DNA from: Labia minor
Lineage: Eukaryota; Arthropoda; Insecta; Dermaptera; Spongiphoridae
Assembly: GCA_963082975.1 (NCBI GenBank)
Contig: OY720344.1
Span: forward strand, 94,679,228 to 94,743,227
Direction of reading: 5' to 3'
DNA length: 64,000 nt
Below the pieces are notes generated by a model. That model ran no database searches, had not been told where the DNA came from, and was given only the letters and a program-made list of their open reading frames with translations. The translations under genes and the position numbers were made by a program. Below are positions 25,701 to 36,079 of this stretch, in pieces (within the stretch, counting starts at the first letter, position 1; every line of letters starts with the position of its first letter).

Positions 25701-27293
25701 GATACTTATTCACCTGTCGCCAGAATGAGCAGCGTGAGGACACTAATGGCTAAGTCTATAGAAGAAAAGTGGTACATTGAACAAATGGACGTGGAGGCAG
25801 CGTATTTAAATGGTGAACTGGAAGAGAACATTTACATGGAATGTCCTGAAGGGTTTAACGACATATTGAAAGATTTAGTCGAAAATGAAAATGAAAATAT
25901 AAAAAAGATTGCATTACAAATGATAAAAGACTTTAAAAAAGGGAAAAATATATTAAAATTAAAAAAGGCTATATACGGATTGAAACAATCCGGACGCCAA
26001 TGGTACAAAAAATTAGACATAAAATTAAAAAATTTAGGAATGTCTCCATTGGAGAGTGATCCATGCATATATATTAAAAATAATAATAATAATAATAAAA
26101 ACGTATTAATATTAATCATTTACGTGGATGATATAATCATAATAGGATCAAATAAAAAGGATATTAATGAATTTAAAAAGAATTTGTCTAATGATTTTAA
26201 CATGAAAGACATGGGAGAAATAAATCAATTTTTAGGCATAAAGTTTGAATACGATAGAGATAAAAACGTCTTAAGTATGAATCAAACCAAATATATTGAT
26301 GAATTGTTAAAAAGGTTTAACATGGAAGATTGCAAAACAATTTCAACTCCGATTGAGAAAAATTTGAAATTGTATAAATCCGAAAATAAAGAAAACTTAA
26401 ATAAATATCCTTATCAATCATTAATAGGATCATTGAATTATATATCAATCAGCACAAGACCAGATATAACGTATGCGGTGAACTTTTTAAGTCAATTTAA
26501 CAACTGTTACGATAAAGAACATTTCATAGCGGCAAAAAGAGTTTTAAGGTACTTAAAAGGATCCAAAAATATTGGTTTAAAATTTGACGGGTCGAGTACT
26601 CCATTATGTGGATATGTTGATTCTGATTGGGGGAACTCAATAATAGATCGAAAATCCATAACAGGTTACGCTTTTACGTTTAAAGGGGGTGTGATCCAAT
26701 GGAACTCCAAAAAGCAGAACACAGTCGCACTCTCAAGCACGGAGGCAGAGTACATGGCTATGGGCGAAGCAGCCAAAGAAGCCATATATTTGCAAAATTT
26801 TCTAAAAGAAATAAATATCGAGAAAAATAATAAATGCACGACAATATATTGTGATAACCAAGGTGCTAAGTTCATTGCAGAAAACAATGCTTATAAAAAT
26901 AGAACTAAACATATTGACATTAAACATCATTTTATAAAAAATCTAATAAAAGAAAATAGAATAAAATTAAAGTATTTAAGCACTGAAAATATGCCTGCTG
27001 ATTTTCTCACGAAAACCGTCTCAAAGGTCAAGCAAGAAGATTGTATGAGAAGACTCAAGCAAATGAATTAATTAAAAAAAAAAAAAATGTTTATATTGTA
27101 AAATTGTATTTATTTATATTTTAATTATTCACTTGAAGGGGGTGTGTTAAAGTATATTAAAGTTGGTAACCCTGCACCTTCTTACCTGTATATATATTTA
27201 TAGTATGACCTTAGAGTAAATGTTCACCTTGTATTAAAAACACATTCAAACTCGAACAGTGCATTTTCATTAAACACATTTAAAACTCCAACA
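22723..27293 (+). mobile_element. Ty1/Copia LTR retrotransposon, looks whole, very young
   Basis: Two 149-bp LTRs (22723-22871 and 27145-27293, TGTTAA...CCAACA) appear identical by eye. They are flanked by the 5-bp duplication ATATT (22718-22722, 27294-27298). A Copia-type primer-binding site related to initiator methionine tRNA (GGTTATGGGCCCAG) follows the left LTR, and a purine-rich tract precedes the right one. One long frame (22953-27071, 1372 codons) carries the parts in Copia order: gag with a zinc knuckle, protease, integrase, reverse transcriptase and RNase H. I saw no breaks. Identical LTRs mean recent insertion. Confidence 0.96.
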
Positions 27294-27429
27294 ATATTAA
27301 TAAATTATCAAATATTTTTCTTATCATTGTACTGATTAATCATACTTAGAAAGAAATAAAAAAATATAGTTAAAACCTATCATCTTAGAAAAAAATTTAA
27401 GTTAAAGTATAATTTTTTTAAATTCTAAA

Positions 27430-27890
27430 CATGATAAAAATTAAAATATATAAAACAATTATTTTGCCGGTTGTATTATATGGGTGTGAGGCATGATCTA
27501 TGACCTTAGGAGACGAGAGTAGATTTAGGGTATTTGAGAATAAGATTCTTCGCAGAAGATGAGGTCACCGGGGAATGGCTGAGGGGCATAACGAGGAATT
27601 GCATGACCTCTATGCTTCTCCAGACCTAGTTAGGGCTATAAAATTGAGAAGGCAGGGCACGTGGCTAGAATGGGAGAGGAAAGAATGGCGAAAAATATAT
27701 TGTTGAGTGACCGATTGGGATACGTCCGCTTGGAAAACCAAGGAAGCGGTAGGTGGATAATGTGGGAAAGGACGTGAGAGAAATGGGCGAGAACAAGTGT
27801 TGTGGCTCAGGATTGGGATACTAGGAGAAATGTGGTTGCTGCGGTCAAGAACTTTCGAGTTTCGTAGAACCTCAGAAATAGGTAGAGATA
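27430..27890 (+). mobile_element. RTE-like LINE 3' end, copy 1
   Basis: Plus-strand remnant of the LINE C-terminus: LPVVLYGCEA, MTLGDESRFRVFENKIL, then (frame-broken) HNEELHDLYASPD, GHVARMGEERMAKNIL and DVREMG. It ends after TTCGTAGAACCTCAGAAATAG in a short GATAG-rich tail. It is 5'-truncated and decayed. The same 3' segment recurs at 38035-38822, 40130-40602 and 43600-43980. The clade is inferred from the C-terminal block and the GATA-repeat tail. Confidence 0.8.
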
Positions 27891-27979
27891 GAAATTTTTC
27901 ATTTTGATAAATAAATGATACTCATACTATTTCTGATTTTTTTAGGGATCTCATCCAACCTGTTTTTATACTGTCCCAG

Positions 27980-28940
27980 TCAGTACCGGCTCTAGGATTT
28001 AGACGCCTTGATGCATAACAGTAATTGACGCTCCCCAAATAAGCATTAGAAAAAATTGATTTTGTAATTTTTCAAACAGATAAAACATTATTAGTATTAC
28101 AAACAACAAAATGAAATTCATATTTATTTCTAATTTACTTATTTTAATAGATTTCATAATTTTTTCACTAAATGACTATTCTCGATAATTACATTTATTT
28201 CCAGTATTAAAATTCAATTTTTTTATGGTTTCATTGACATTAATTCGTCAAAAATTTGGCTTGCATCAATATTGTCACATAATTCGCTTTCAATTGAAAT
28301 TAGCGATAAACCAACAAATCTTTTATGATATATCATTGATCTCGAATAATTTTTGATTAACTTCAATTTCAATTTAGCTATGGAAAGATGAGTGTAATTA
28401 AAGATTTTATAGCAATGTTTTTATAGTAAATTTTGAAAAACAGAATATAAATTATTATCATATAAAAATTGAAAAATATTTAAAGAATTTTCTTCACGGA
28501 ATATACTTTAATTTGAATCCCTTAAAGTCATAATTTCATCAAACAAATCATTTTAATATTTTTACATTAATATCTGTACTACAAATAATATTAAAGTTAA
28601 AAAAAAATTAAATTTTTCCGTATGTTGGAATAATAAATTAAATCTTTATGTTATCTAAAATTGTAAATAATAATGAAATTTTAAATTTTATATATGGATC
28701 TCTTGCTTCATAATTGAACATTTTTTTTTTCATCTTCGAATGAATTTTTCTTTGAATTCAGTCAGAATATCGAATAATTCAGCAAAATATTTTGCTATTT
28801 TTAAAATATTCTTAAAATTGTCAATTTATAACATCGACCCGATTATGAGATTACACTCTAATATATTAGATTTGAAAATAAATTTAGAATCATCACCTTT
28901 TATTCTAATAATATCAGTTAATTATTTTAATTAATACCTT
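27980..28940 (-). mobile_element. Decayed hAT-like transposase relic
   Basis: On the minus strand around 28380-28240 the frame reads KLKLKLIKNYSRSMIYHKRF then GLSLISIESELCDNID. This matches the pattern near the C-terminus of hAT transposases of the zinc-finger-MYM-associated group (KLKLIKSYLRS...RL.GL..LSIE). The outer edge near 27980 (CAGTACCGGCTCTAGGATTT) resembles hAT termini. Upstream parts are broken, and the far end is not defined; 28940 is only an outer limit. Confidence 0.6.
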
Positions 28941-29249
28941 TTTAAATTTTAAATGGAATTTAAAAATAATAAATTCAAATATTTATTTTAATAAAAAATT
29001 TGTTTTTAATAATTTATCCTTACACATCTAGTTACAAAAATATATTACATAAATTGATTAATAATATAATTATATATATATATTTCATAAATTATTATTG
29101 ACAATTTTTAATGATATATGATTATATGATGTTTTGATGATTTAAACAAATTACTTAATGATTACTTGATGAAAGAAAAATATAAGATCTAGAATGTTGA
29201 AAATTTGCAATTCAATTTGTCTAATTTCGATTTAATTATTCAAAGAATC

Positions 29250-32200
29250 TTATAAATGTGGAGAAAATCGATTACGACTTCCTGGAATTAAGGAGATTAA
29301 CGGTCGATTTGGAGAGATGGAAGATGGAGATCTGAGCAAATCACAATAAGTGCAAGCACCTTGTCTTCCTTGACCAATTCTTAATCCTCTAGGTGAATTA
29401 TACTCGTCTTGATGGTTATATGGAATTTGACTACATTCCATTAAAAATTTAGGAATCCTATCAAATTGATCGTTTATCTTCTCAATATTTTGACATTCTT
29501 CTTCTAATTTTCTCACCCTGTGACATTCTTTAAATGTTCTAGGCACCTGACGACATTCAGTTACAAAATATGGAGCTTGTAAAAATGTCTTTGGTACCCG
29601 TTGACATTTTGTTACCATTTTATTAATATTATTACATTCGGTGACAATTTTAGGTACTGTTTCACAGACCTGTCCAATCGGGGTATGTTCTTCAAAGAAT
29701 TTTGGAATTTTTCTAGATTCCTTTACTAATTGAATTTGATGATGATGTCGGTTACATGTACACGCATCTCGGTTTAATCCACAAATAGAACATAATCGAT
29801 TTTTGCAATTACATTTATCTAGGTGTAAACCACAAATAGAGCATAAATCCAATTTACAATTACAGATACTTGGCTGCAATCCACATGTAGAACAAGTTTG
29901 GACTTTACAATTACAGCTATTAGGAAGTAATCCACATGTTGAACATGTTTGCGTCTTACAATTACAATTGTCTGGATGTAATCCACAAGTAGAACATGTT
30001 TGGACCTTACAATTACAATTGTCTGGATGTAATCCACAAGTAGAGCATGACTGGACTTGACAACTACAGCTATTAGGATGTAACCCACAAGTTGAACATG
30101 ATTGTTCTTTACATTTACATTGATCAGGGTGTAAACCACAAAGAGAACACATTTTAAGGGGTTTTACAAAAATTGTTCTAGGTGATCTCAATTTTTCTTT
30201 CCTAATTTCTAAGTCTTGTTCATTTTTAACTTTCTCGATATTCTTTTCAAATGATGATTCTTGTTCATTTACATCTATTTTATCAAGATGTCTAAGTCGT
30301 CTCTCTTTCTGATCTTTATTATTTCTATTATCTTTATTATTATTAATTTCTTCATCCTGTTGAAAATATTCAACATTTCTCTTTATATTCATTCTATTTT
30401 CACGCTCTAAACCTACTCTATCCCAATTATCATTTAAATTAATTTTACGAACAAATCGAACTTTTTTATTTTTTTCACATTGTTCGGAATTTTTATTATA
30501 ACCTAAATTTTCTTTATCAAATTCAGTATCAGAATCAATACGTGAGTTATTTTTTATATCTAAGTTTTTTTCATCATTTTTATTTAATTCTAAGGATATA
30601 TCTTCATCCAAATTAAAATCATTTTCATTTGTATTGCGAACAAATCTTGCTGGAATTTTATCTATAATATCAACAATATCTTTTAAAGATTCTTGTTCAA
30701 TATCATAATGGTATTTTTCTTTTGGTGTTATATGAGCATTATTTTCAGAAATATCATGATTCAATACTTTTGAGTGATCTAAATGTTCGCCTTCGTTTTT
30801 ATCAAATGTATTTAAAGATTTTTGAGCATTCTCTGAATTTGGTTGTGAAGATAATTCGCCATCATTTATATTTCGCACAAATCGATTCATTATTTTGTCG
30901 ATATTTTCCCCATTGGTTTCAAAATTATTTCCACTATCCACCATAACAGTATCCCTTAAATTCACTTCATCTAAGAATTCGTTATTGACATCTCGTACAA
31001 ATCTTTTATGTTTTTTATCTTTATGTTCAGATCTGTCATGTCCATCGGATTTTTCATTATGGATTAGCTTTTCTTCCACTTTGTGAGCTATTTTATGAAG
31101 AGCTTTAAAACCTCTACCAGATTCACCATCATGGTGAGATTTATTTGCATCTCTCTTCATCCGTTTTCCCGATTCTATATTTTTGTCGATGTTTTCATTA
31201 TTGGTTTCAAAATTATTGACATCTCGAACAAATCTTTTATGTTTTTTATCTTTGTGTTCAGATCTGTCATGTCCATCGGATTTTTCATTATGGATTAGCT
31301 TTTCGTCCACTTTGTGAGCTATTTTTTGAAGAGCTTTAAAACCTCTACCAGATTCACCATCATGGTGAGATTTATTTGCATCTCTCTTCATCCGTTTTTC
31401 CGATTTTATATTTTTTTCAATATATTCAATTTCAGAATTTTGCCCTTGTCTGATTTTGTTTGATTCTGTTAGTTCACTAATTGTGTCAGTATGATCTGTT
31501 AAATTTTTATGTTCCTCCGTCATTTTTAATAAAATTATATTCTCACCATTTTCCTCATCAGATTCGTGTGATTCTATGGATTCTCTTTCAAACAATTCTT
31601 CATTAGCATTTCTAGGAAATCGTCCGCGAGCTCTTATATTAGGTGGATTTATACAAGACGGTGCTGGAGCATTACTTAGTAATTGATCAGCAAAATTTTG
31701 ACCAATTTTCTAAAAGTAAAACAGAAAGAAATTATAAATTATATAAATAATAAATAAATATCAATAAATTTTAATAGATGATTTACCCCAATTGCATTTG
31801 TAAGTCCTGTTTCAATTAATCCCGCTGGAATAGAATAAGGAAAAGGTAAAGCCTGACTGATAATGGGAATATTCAAATTAGGAAGAATCGGATTTGGTTG
31901 GAAATTATTTGGTGGGATATTCAAATTAGGAAGGATTGGATTAGGTTGGAAATTATTTGGTGGAATATTCAAATTAGGAAGGATTGGATTAGGTTGGAAA
32001 TTATTTGGTGGAATATTTAAATTAGGAAATATTGAATTAGGTTGAAAATTATTTGGTGAAAAATAAGAATTTGGAATTAAAGGATTTAAATATGGTGAAC
32101 AACCCGATGAGCAAGGCGTTTGCATATAATGAGGCTGGATTCCATATTGTAAACGATTTCGGTATTGTGGCCGTATTAGGGAATACGTCAAGTGCTGATA

Positions 32201-32322
32201 AATAAAAATTATAATTAATAACAAAATTAATACATTTTTAAAAAATATAAAAGTAAATTACAAGTAAAATAATTGTTATTTTTTAATTATATATATTTTA
32301 TATGTATGTCATAAATATTTTA

Positions 32323-32354
<32 letters not shown>

Positions 32355-32567
32355 AATAGATATCTGAACATTATTAGATGTAGTAATTGACAAAAAAATA
32401 ATAATCAAAATTTTAGTTTTTTTTTCAAAAGAAGTCTATAATTTATAAAATTGATCTTATTTTTTAAATAATTATATAAGGATAATAATTTTCAAATAGT
32501 AAATAATTCTTAAACTTACCACTGAGAATAGAATATATATGATAGTCTGATATAAATTTAAATTCAT
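29250..32567 (-). CDS. Unrecognised secreted protein: Pro/Asn repeats, furin-type sites, Cys repeats
   Basis: Three exons on the minus strand (32520-32567, 31787-32194, 29250-31709), GT-AG and all phase 0, giving 971 residues. In order: a signal peptide split by intron 1 (MNLNLYQTIIYILFSV then HLTYS); a 16-residue repeat NNFQPNPILPNLNIPP (about 63-126); RFPR at 182-185; two 77-residue near-identical cassettes, each RMKR-DANK...GRGFKALQKIAHKV...KHKR-FVR-DVNN (RMKR ending at 261 and 338); more RFVR sites at 428, 507 and 570; an acidic/Asn-rich charged middle; eight 17-residue units of form CSxCGLxPxxCxCxxxx (673-808); and a Cys-containing tail repeating VTECxxVPKT-like units. I know no family with this layout. 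RxxR sites after a signal peptide imply processing by furin-like proteases. Metal binding, cuticle, silk, venom or peptide-precursor roles are all possible; none is shown. A TATA box supports the start. Confidence 0.8.
29755..30150 (-). repeat. 51-bp coding minisatellite (Cys repeats)
   Basis: Eight tandem 51-bp units within the gene above, each encoding CSxCGLxPxxCxC plus three or four linker residues. The central units (CSTCGLHPDNCNCK) are identical at protein level over 14 residues; the outer ones are more diverged, the usual pattern for an array grown by unequal exchange. Confidence 0.9.
30985..31400 (-). repeat. 231-bp coding tandem duplication (peptide cassettes)
   Basis: Two units with a period of about 231 bp encode the cassette bounded by RMKR and KHKRFVR. 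The core of about 180 bp differs at only a few bases (for example Q/H and D/E exchanges in the helix), so the duplication is recent or being homogenised. Confidence 0.9.
31868..32062 (-). repeat. 48-bp coding minisatellite (Pro/Asn repeats)
   Basis: About four tandem 48-bp units within exon 2 encode NNFQPNPILPNLNIPP. Units 2-4 are nearly identical in DNA; the first (NNFQPNSIFPNLNIPP) is the most diverged. Confidence 0.9.
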
Positions 32568-32624
32568 AATTATTCTTTACTTAAACTTAATTAAACTAAT
32601 ACTGATTAGTAATAATTTTTTTAT

Positions 32625-32637
32625 CCTTTTTATATAG
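32625..32637 (-). promoter_or_regulatory. TATA box of the Cys-repeat gene
   Basis: On the minus strand CTATATAAAAAGG lies about 60 bp upstream of the ATG at 32567, leaving room for a short leader of about 30 bp. A strong TATA box suits a regulated, possibly abundant transcript. Confidence 0.6.
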
Positions 32638-32639
32638 AT

Positions 32640-35600
32640 CCCATGGAATTTCGTTTATTTTGTTATATATTTGTATTTGAATCCATCTGTTTTCAACTCA
32701 AAGCGTGTTACTATTATAATTCTTTAACACGCCAAGGTCAAGTTTGATTAAACGTACAAAGAAAGGGGTCAAAACATTTCTATAGTGTAAATAAGTTTAT
32801 TTTAAATTAAATTAAACGTGATAGAAGCCTAAAAAGTTAATTTATTATCTTATCGAATGCCTTACAGAAGATATTTTTTTAAAAAATATCTCCCTGTAAT
32901 ATATAATCATAAATTAATATTTTCTCAATATTGAATTTTGGTTATAAAATTGTTAAAAAATCCATTTTCACAATTTTTGGCATTCTCTTCCAATTAATAT
33001 ACATTAAATAAAAACTGGATTAAGAAAAATATTTGTTTTATTCAGATATGATGTAATAAGAGAAATAAGAGATGCATAGAACCTGTTTGGAATGTAAAGG
33101 TATACCTCATTTAGTCATAATAATAAAATTATATATGCTGATTTATCTTTAATAATAAATGCTAAACTAGATGTTTTACATTTTATTTTTCAATTTGTTC
33201 TATTCTTGAATATATATGCATATTTAAATGAACCTGGAAAAATGCGTATAAATTTAATTAAATATATACATAAGTCTATTATTAAATAAATGCATAATAT
33301 TAAAAATATTAAGATTACAATTATATTATCTAAAGAGTTTTTCAATTCTAATCAAAAGAGATCAGATAATTAACTATTTTATATTTTTACGTTCACTTTA
33401 GAGGAAAAAAATCAAAACGTTGTAGGTAATGACCCTCTTCCCGTTGAGCTTCATTTCTCAAAAGTTGATAGAAAACTACAAATTTTGAATAATGCCCATG
33501 TACCAAATTTCATGATTCTAGCTCAAACCGTTTTTGAGTAATCTTGTCTTCATACATACACACACACATATACACACATACCCACACACACAGACAATTT
33601 TCTCAACCATAGTGAAAATGATTCAGGAACCTTCAAAACGTATAAAAACATCAAAATCTCGACATCGAAAATTTTCTGGCGAGATAGTAAAAAAAAATGA
33701 ATTATTCATAAGAAAAAAACTCTGGTAATTAAAATTAATAACTTGTTATGTTGAAGGCGTTGAAGCCAAATTTTGGAGGGGAAATAAAAGAGAATAGAAT
33801 ATATTTATTTAAATTAATTTCAGCTTAGATTATATAGGTATATATTAATATATATCATCCACCAGTAAAAATACAAATTTTAATATAGATAGAACTTAAA
33901 AATAATTGTTTTAATAAACATCATTTTTAATTACACATTCATTGAATTTTATTGATATATTTACTTTATGCGCATATGTTATAAAATAAAATTAAGAGAT
34001 TTTTTCTAAAATTTTCTTCAAACTTTACTGAAATAACATATTAAAAAATTTTAACTAGTGCCTAGGATAAATATATTAATTTATTTTTAACTTATATTCA
34101 TTTTTTAAAATAAATTTTATTCTTGTAATTTTACTTAATAGAAAAAGTAAAATAATGAATAATCCACTTAAATAATTGTTTAATATAAATAATAAATTAG
34201 TTTGAAAGAACGTGAATGGTTTTAAAATACATTTAAAATGGGAAAATTATAAAAAAATAATATAGCATTTTTAATAAATATTTATTGTTTCAATTCTCAT
34301 TATATAATATATTACATGTATATAATAATTATACGAATATAATTATAATTTTTACATAAATTTACATTTTGCGTTCAATAGTGCTTCCTTATTTAAATAT
34401 TTTTTAAAAACAAATTTCATTTAATAATATTTGATATTACTCATTTTTCTATATAGAGGAAGATAAATATATTTAATTTTTTTTTTAATTAATTTTAATT
34501 AATTTGATAAAGGTCAAATAGATATTCAAATAATTTCAATATATTTCTATAATTTTTACAAGATTCAATGAAAACATTTTCCGTTAAAATTAAATTAATA
34601 AATCGTATAACAATCAAGTTTTATCACTTGAGGATATCACAAAACAAATTAATCAATCACTTTGAAAAAAATAATTCTTATATTTTAAAACAATTTTATG
34701 TACATACTAATTGAGTTTATTTGCCTAATAGAATTTTATGAATGAAATATAAATATAAATATTAGATCTTAAATTCAAAAATTACCACAATAAAAAAATA
34801 ATAGGCTTATGCTTAAATCCTCCATAAATCTTTTATATTTATAATTTTAATTGAAAAATAATTATATATCTGTCAATTTTTTTAAAAATAATTATCACAT
34901 ATTTAATTCTATAATTATTTTTATGGTGCTTATTTATTGTCATCTTATATGATAAACAACGCTTTATTTTATTTTTTTCCATTATCCTTTTTCTATTTTA
35001 AGATTAAAGTTTATAATCATGATTTTCTTATGATAAGAACTAAAATTATTTTACGATCCATTTGCTTAAAACCAAAATAAAATAATGGAACAATTTTTTC
35101 ACTTAAAAGAATGAATGAATATTGAATTCTTCTCACAACTCTACATTTTGATTATATATTTATTTATTTTTATATTTACATTAAATCTATGAAATCGTAG
35201 ATGTTCTAAATATATATATATAATTGCTATGAATATCTATAATCATATTCTATTAAATTACTATAATTTTAATTAATTTTAAAAAAAAAATTTTATAGGT
35301 ATTCAATATACACATCTGTAAAATATTAATTAATATACAAAATCAAGATGAAATATTTACAAAAATCTAAATAAATGATGTAAATGTAAAAAAAATAATT
35401 TCATTATTTCTTTTATACTTACATTGTATTGTAAATAACTCTTTTAAAGCCTTTTGAAAAAGAAATAAATTTCTAAATTTTAATTTGTTCAGGCGCAAGA
35501 CTTCAAAACTTCTTCAATTTTTTTCTCACGTCAATCTATATCTATATAATATATATGTAAGGACCACAGCTAATTATATTTATATAAATGTATCATATAT

Positions 35601-36079
35601 GCACGACCGGCCTTTTTCTTATTCCTAAAGCATTTAATTATTATTAAGCACATGAATATTATTATTATTAATATTATTCGCCTATACATATATGTAATTG
35701 ATATGAATTTGTATCTATAAATACATACTAATTAAATTTCTATACTTTTAATTAATTAAAAAAAAAATTATTTTGAATTCTCAAAGTAAGTGTAGTAATT
35801 GATAAATGACATCAACAATATTTATTAACAAATAAAAATTTAAAAGCATAAATAATAATATAAATTAATTAAAATAAATATATATTGCTATGTAGTTGGA
35901 AGAATAGTAGAAGGTGAAAAATTAATTATTTTAAGAGCCTCCGAACATGAAATGCTGATATTATTATTAACAATACCAGGTCCGGGGCTCGTCTTCTAGT
36001 CATATTTGCACTCTGCAACAAAAACAAATAAATCAGTATGAAGAGGTCATCATTAACTTGAATGATAAACATGAAATTA
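32640..36079. other. AT-rich intergenic stretch
   Basis: Contains the F1 fragment at 33375-33690; the rest is AT-rich with short A/T repeats. The open frame at 35926-36159 (minus) runs out of the last sarcoglycan exon in another frame and is not supported as a gene. Confidence 0.6.
33375..33690 (-). repeat. Repeat family F1 fragment
   Basis: Minus-oriented F1 left half: TTTTTACGTTCACTTTAGAG, AAAACGTTGTAGGTAATGAC, a CACA/CATA microsatellite, TTTCTCAACCATAGTG, and the CTGGCGAGATAGTAAAA terminus. The GC-rich half is missing. Confidence 0.8.

Noticed and set aside
25832-26119. Minus-strand frames within 23009-26887 as genes
   Set aside because: They are antisense shadows of the long Copia frame with no family resemblance.
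29803-30139. Frames on both strands overlapping the Cys-repeat array
   Set aside because: The 51-bp repeat is a multiple of three, so every frame stays open across it; only the CSxCGLxP frame belongs to the spliced model.
31863-32045. CRISPR-like array of regular repeats
   Set aside because: The units are contiguous 48-bp coding repeats without spacers, in an animal gene.
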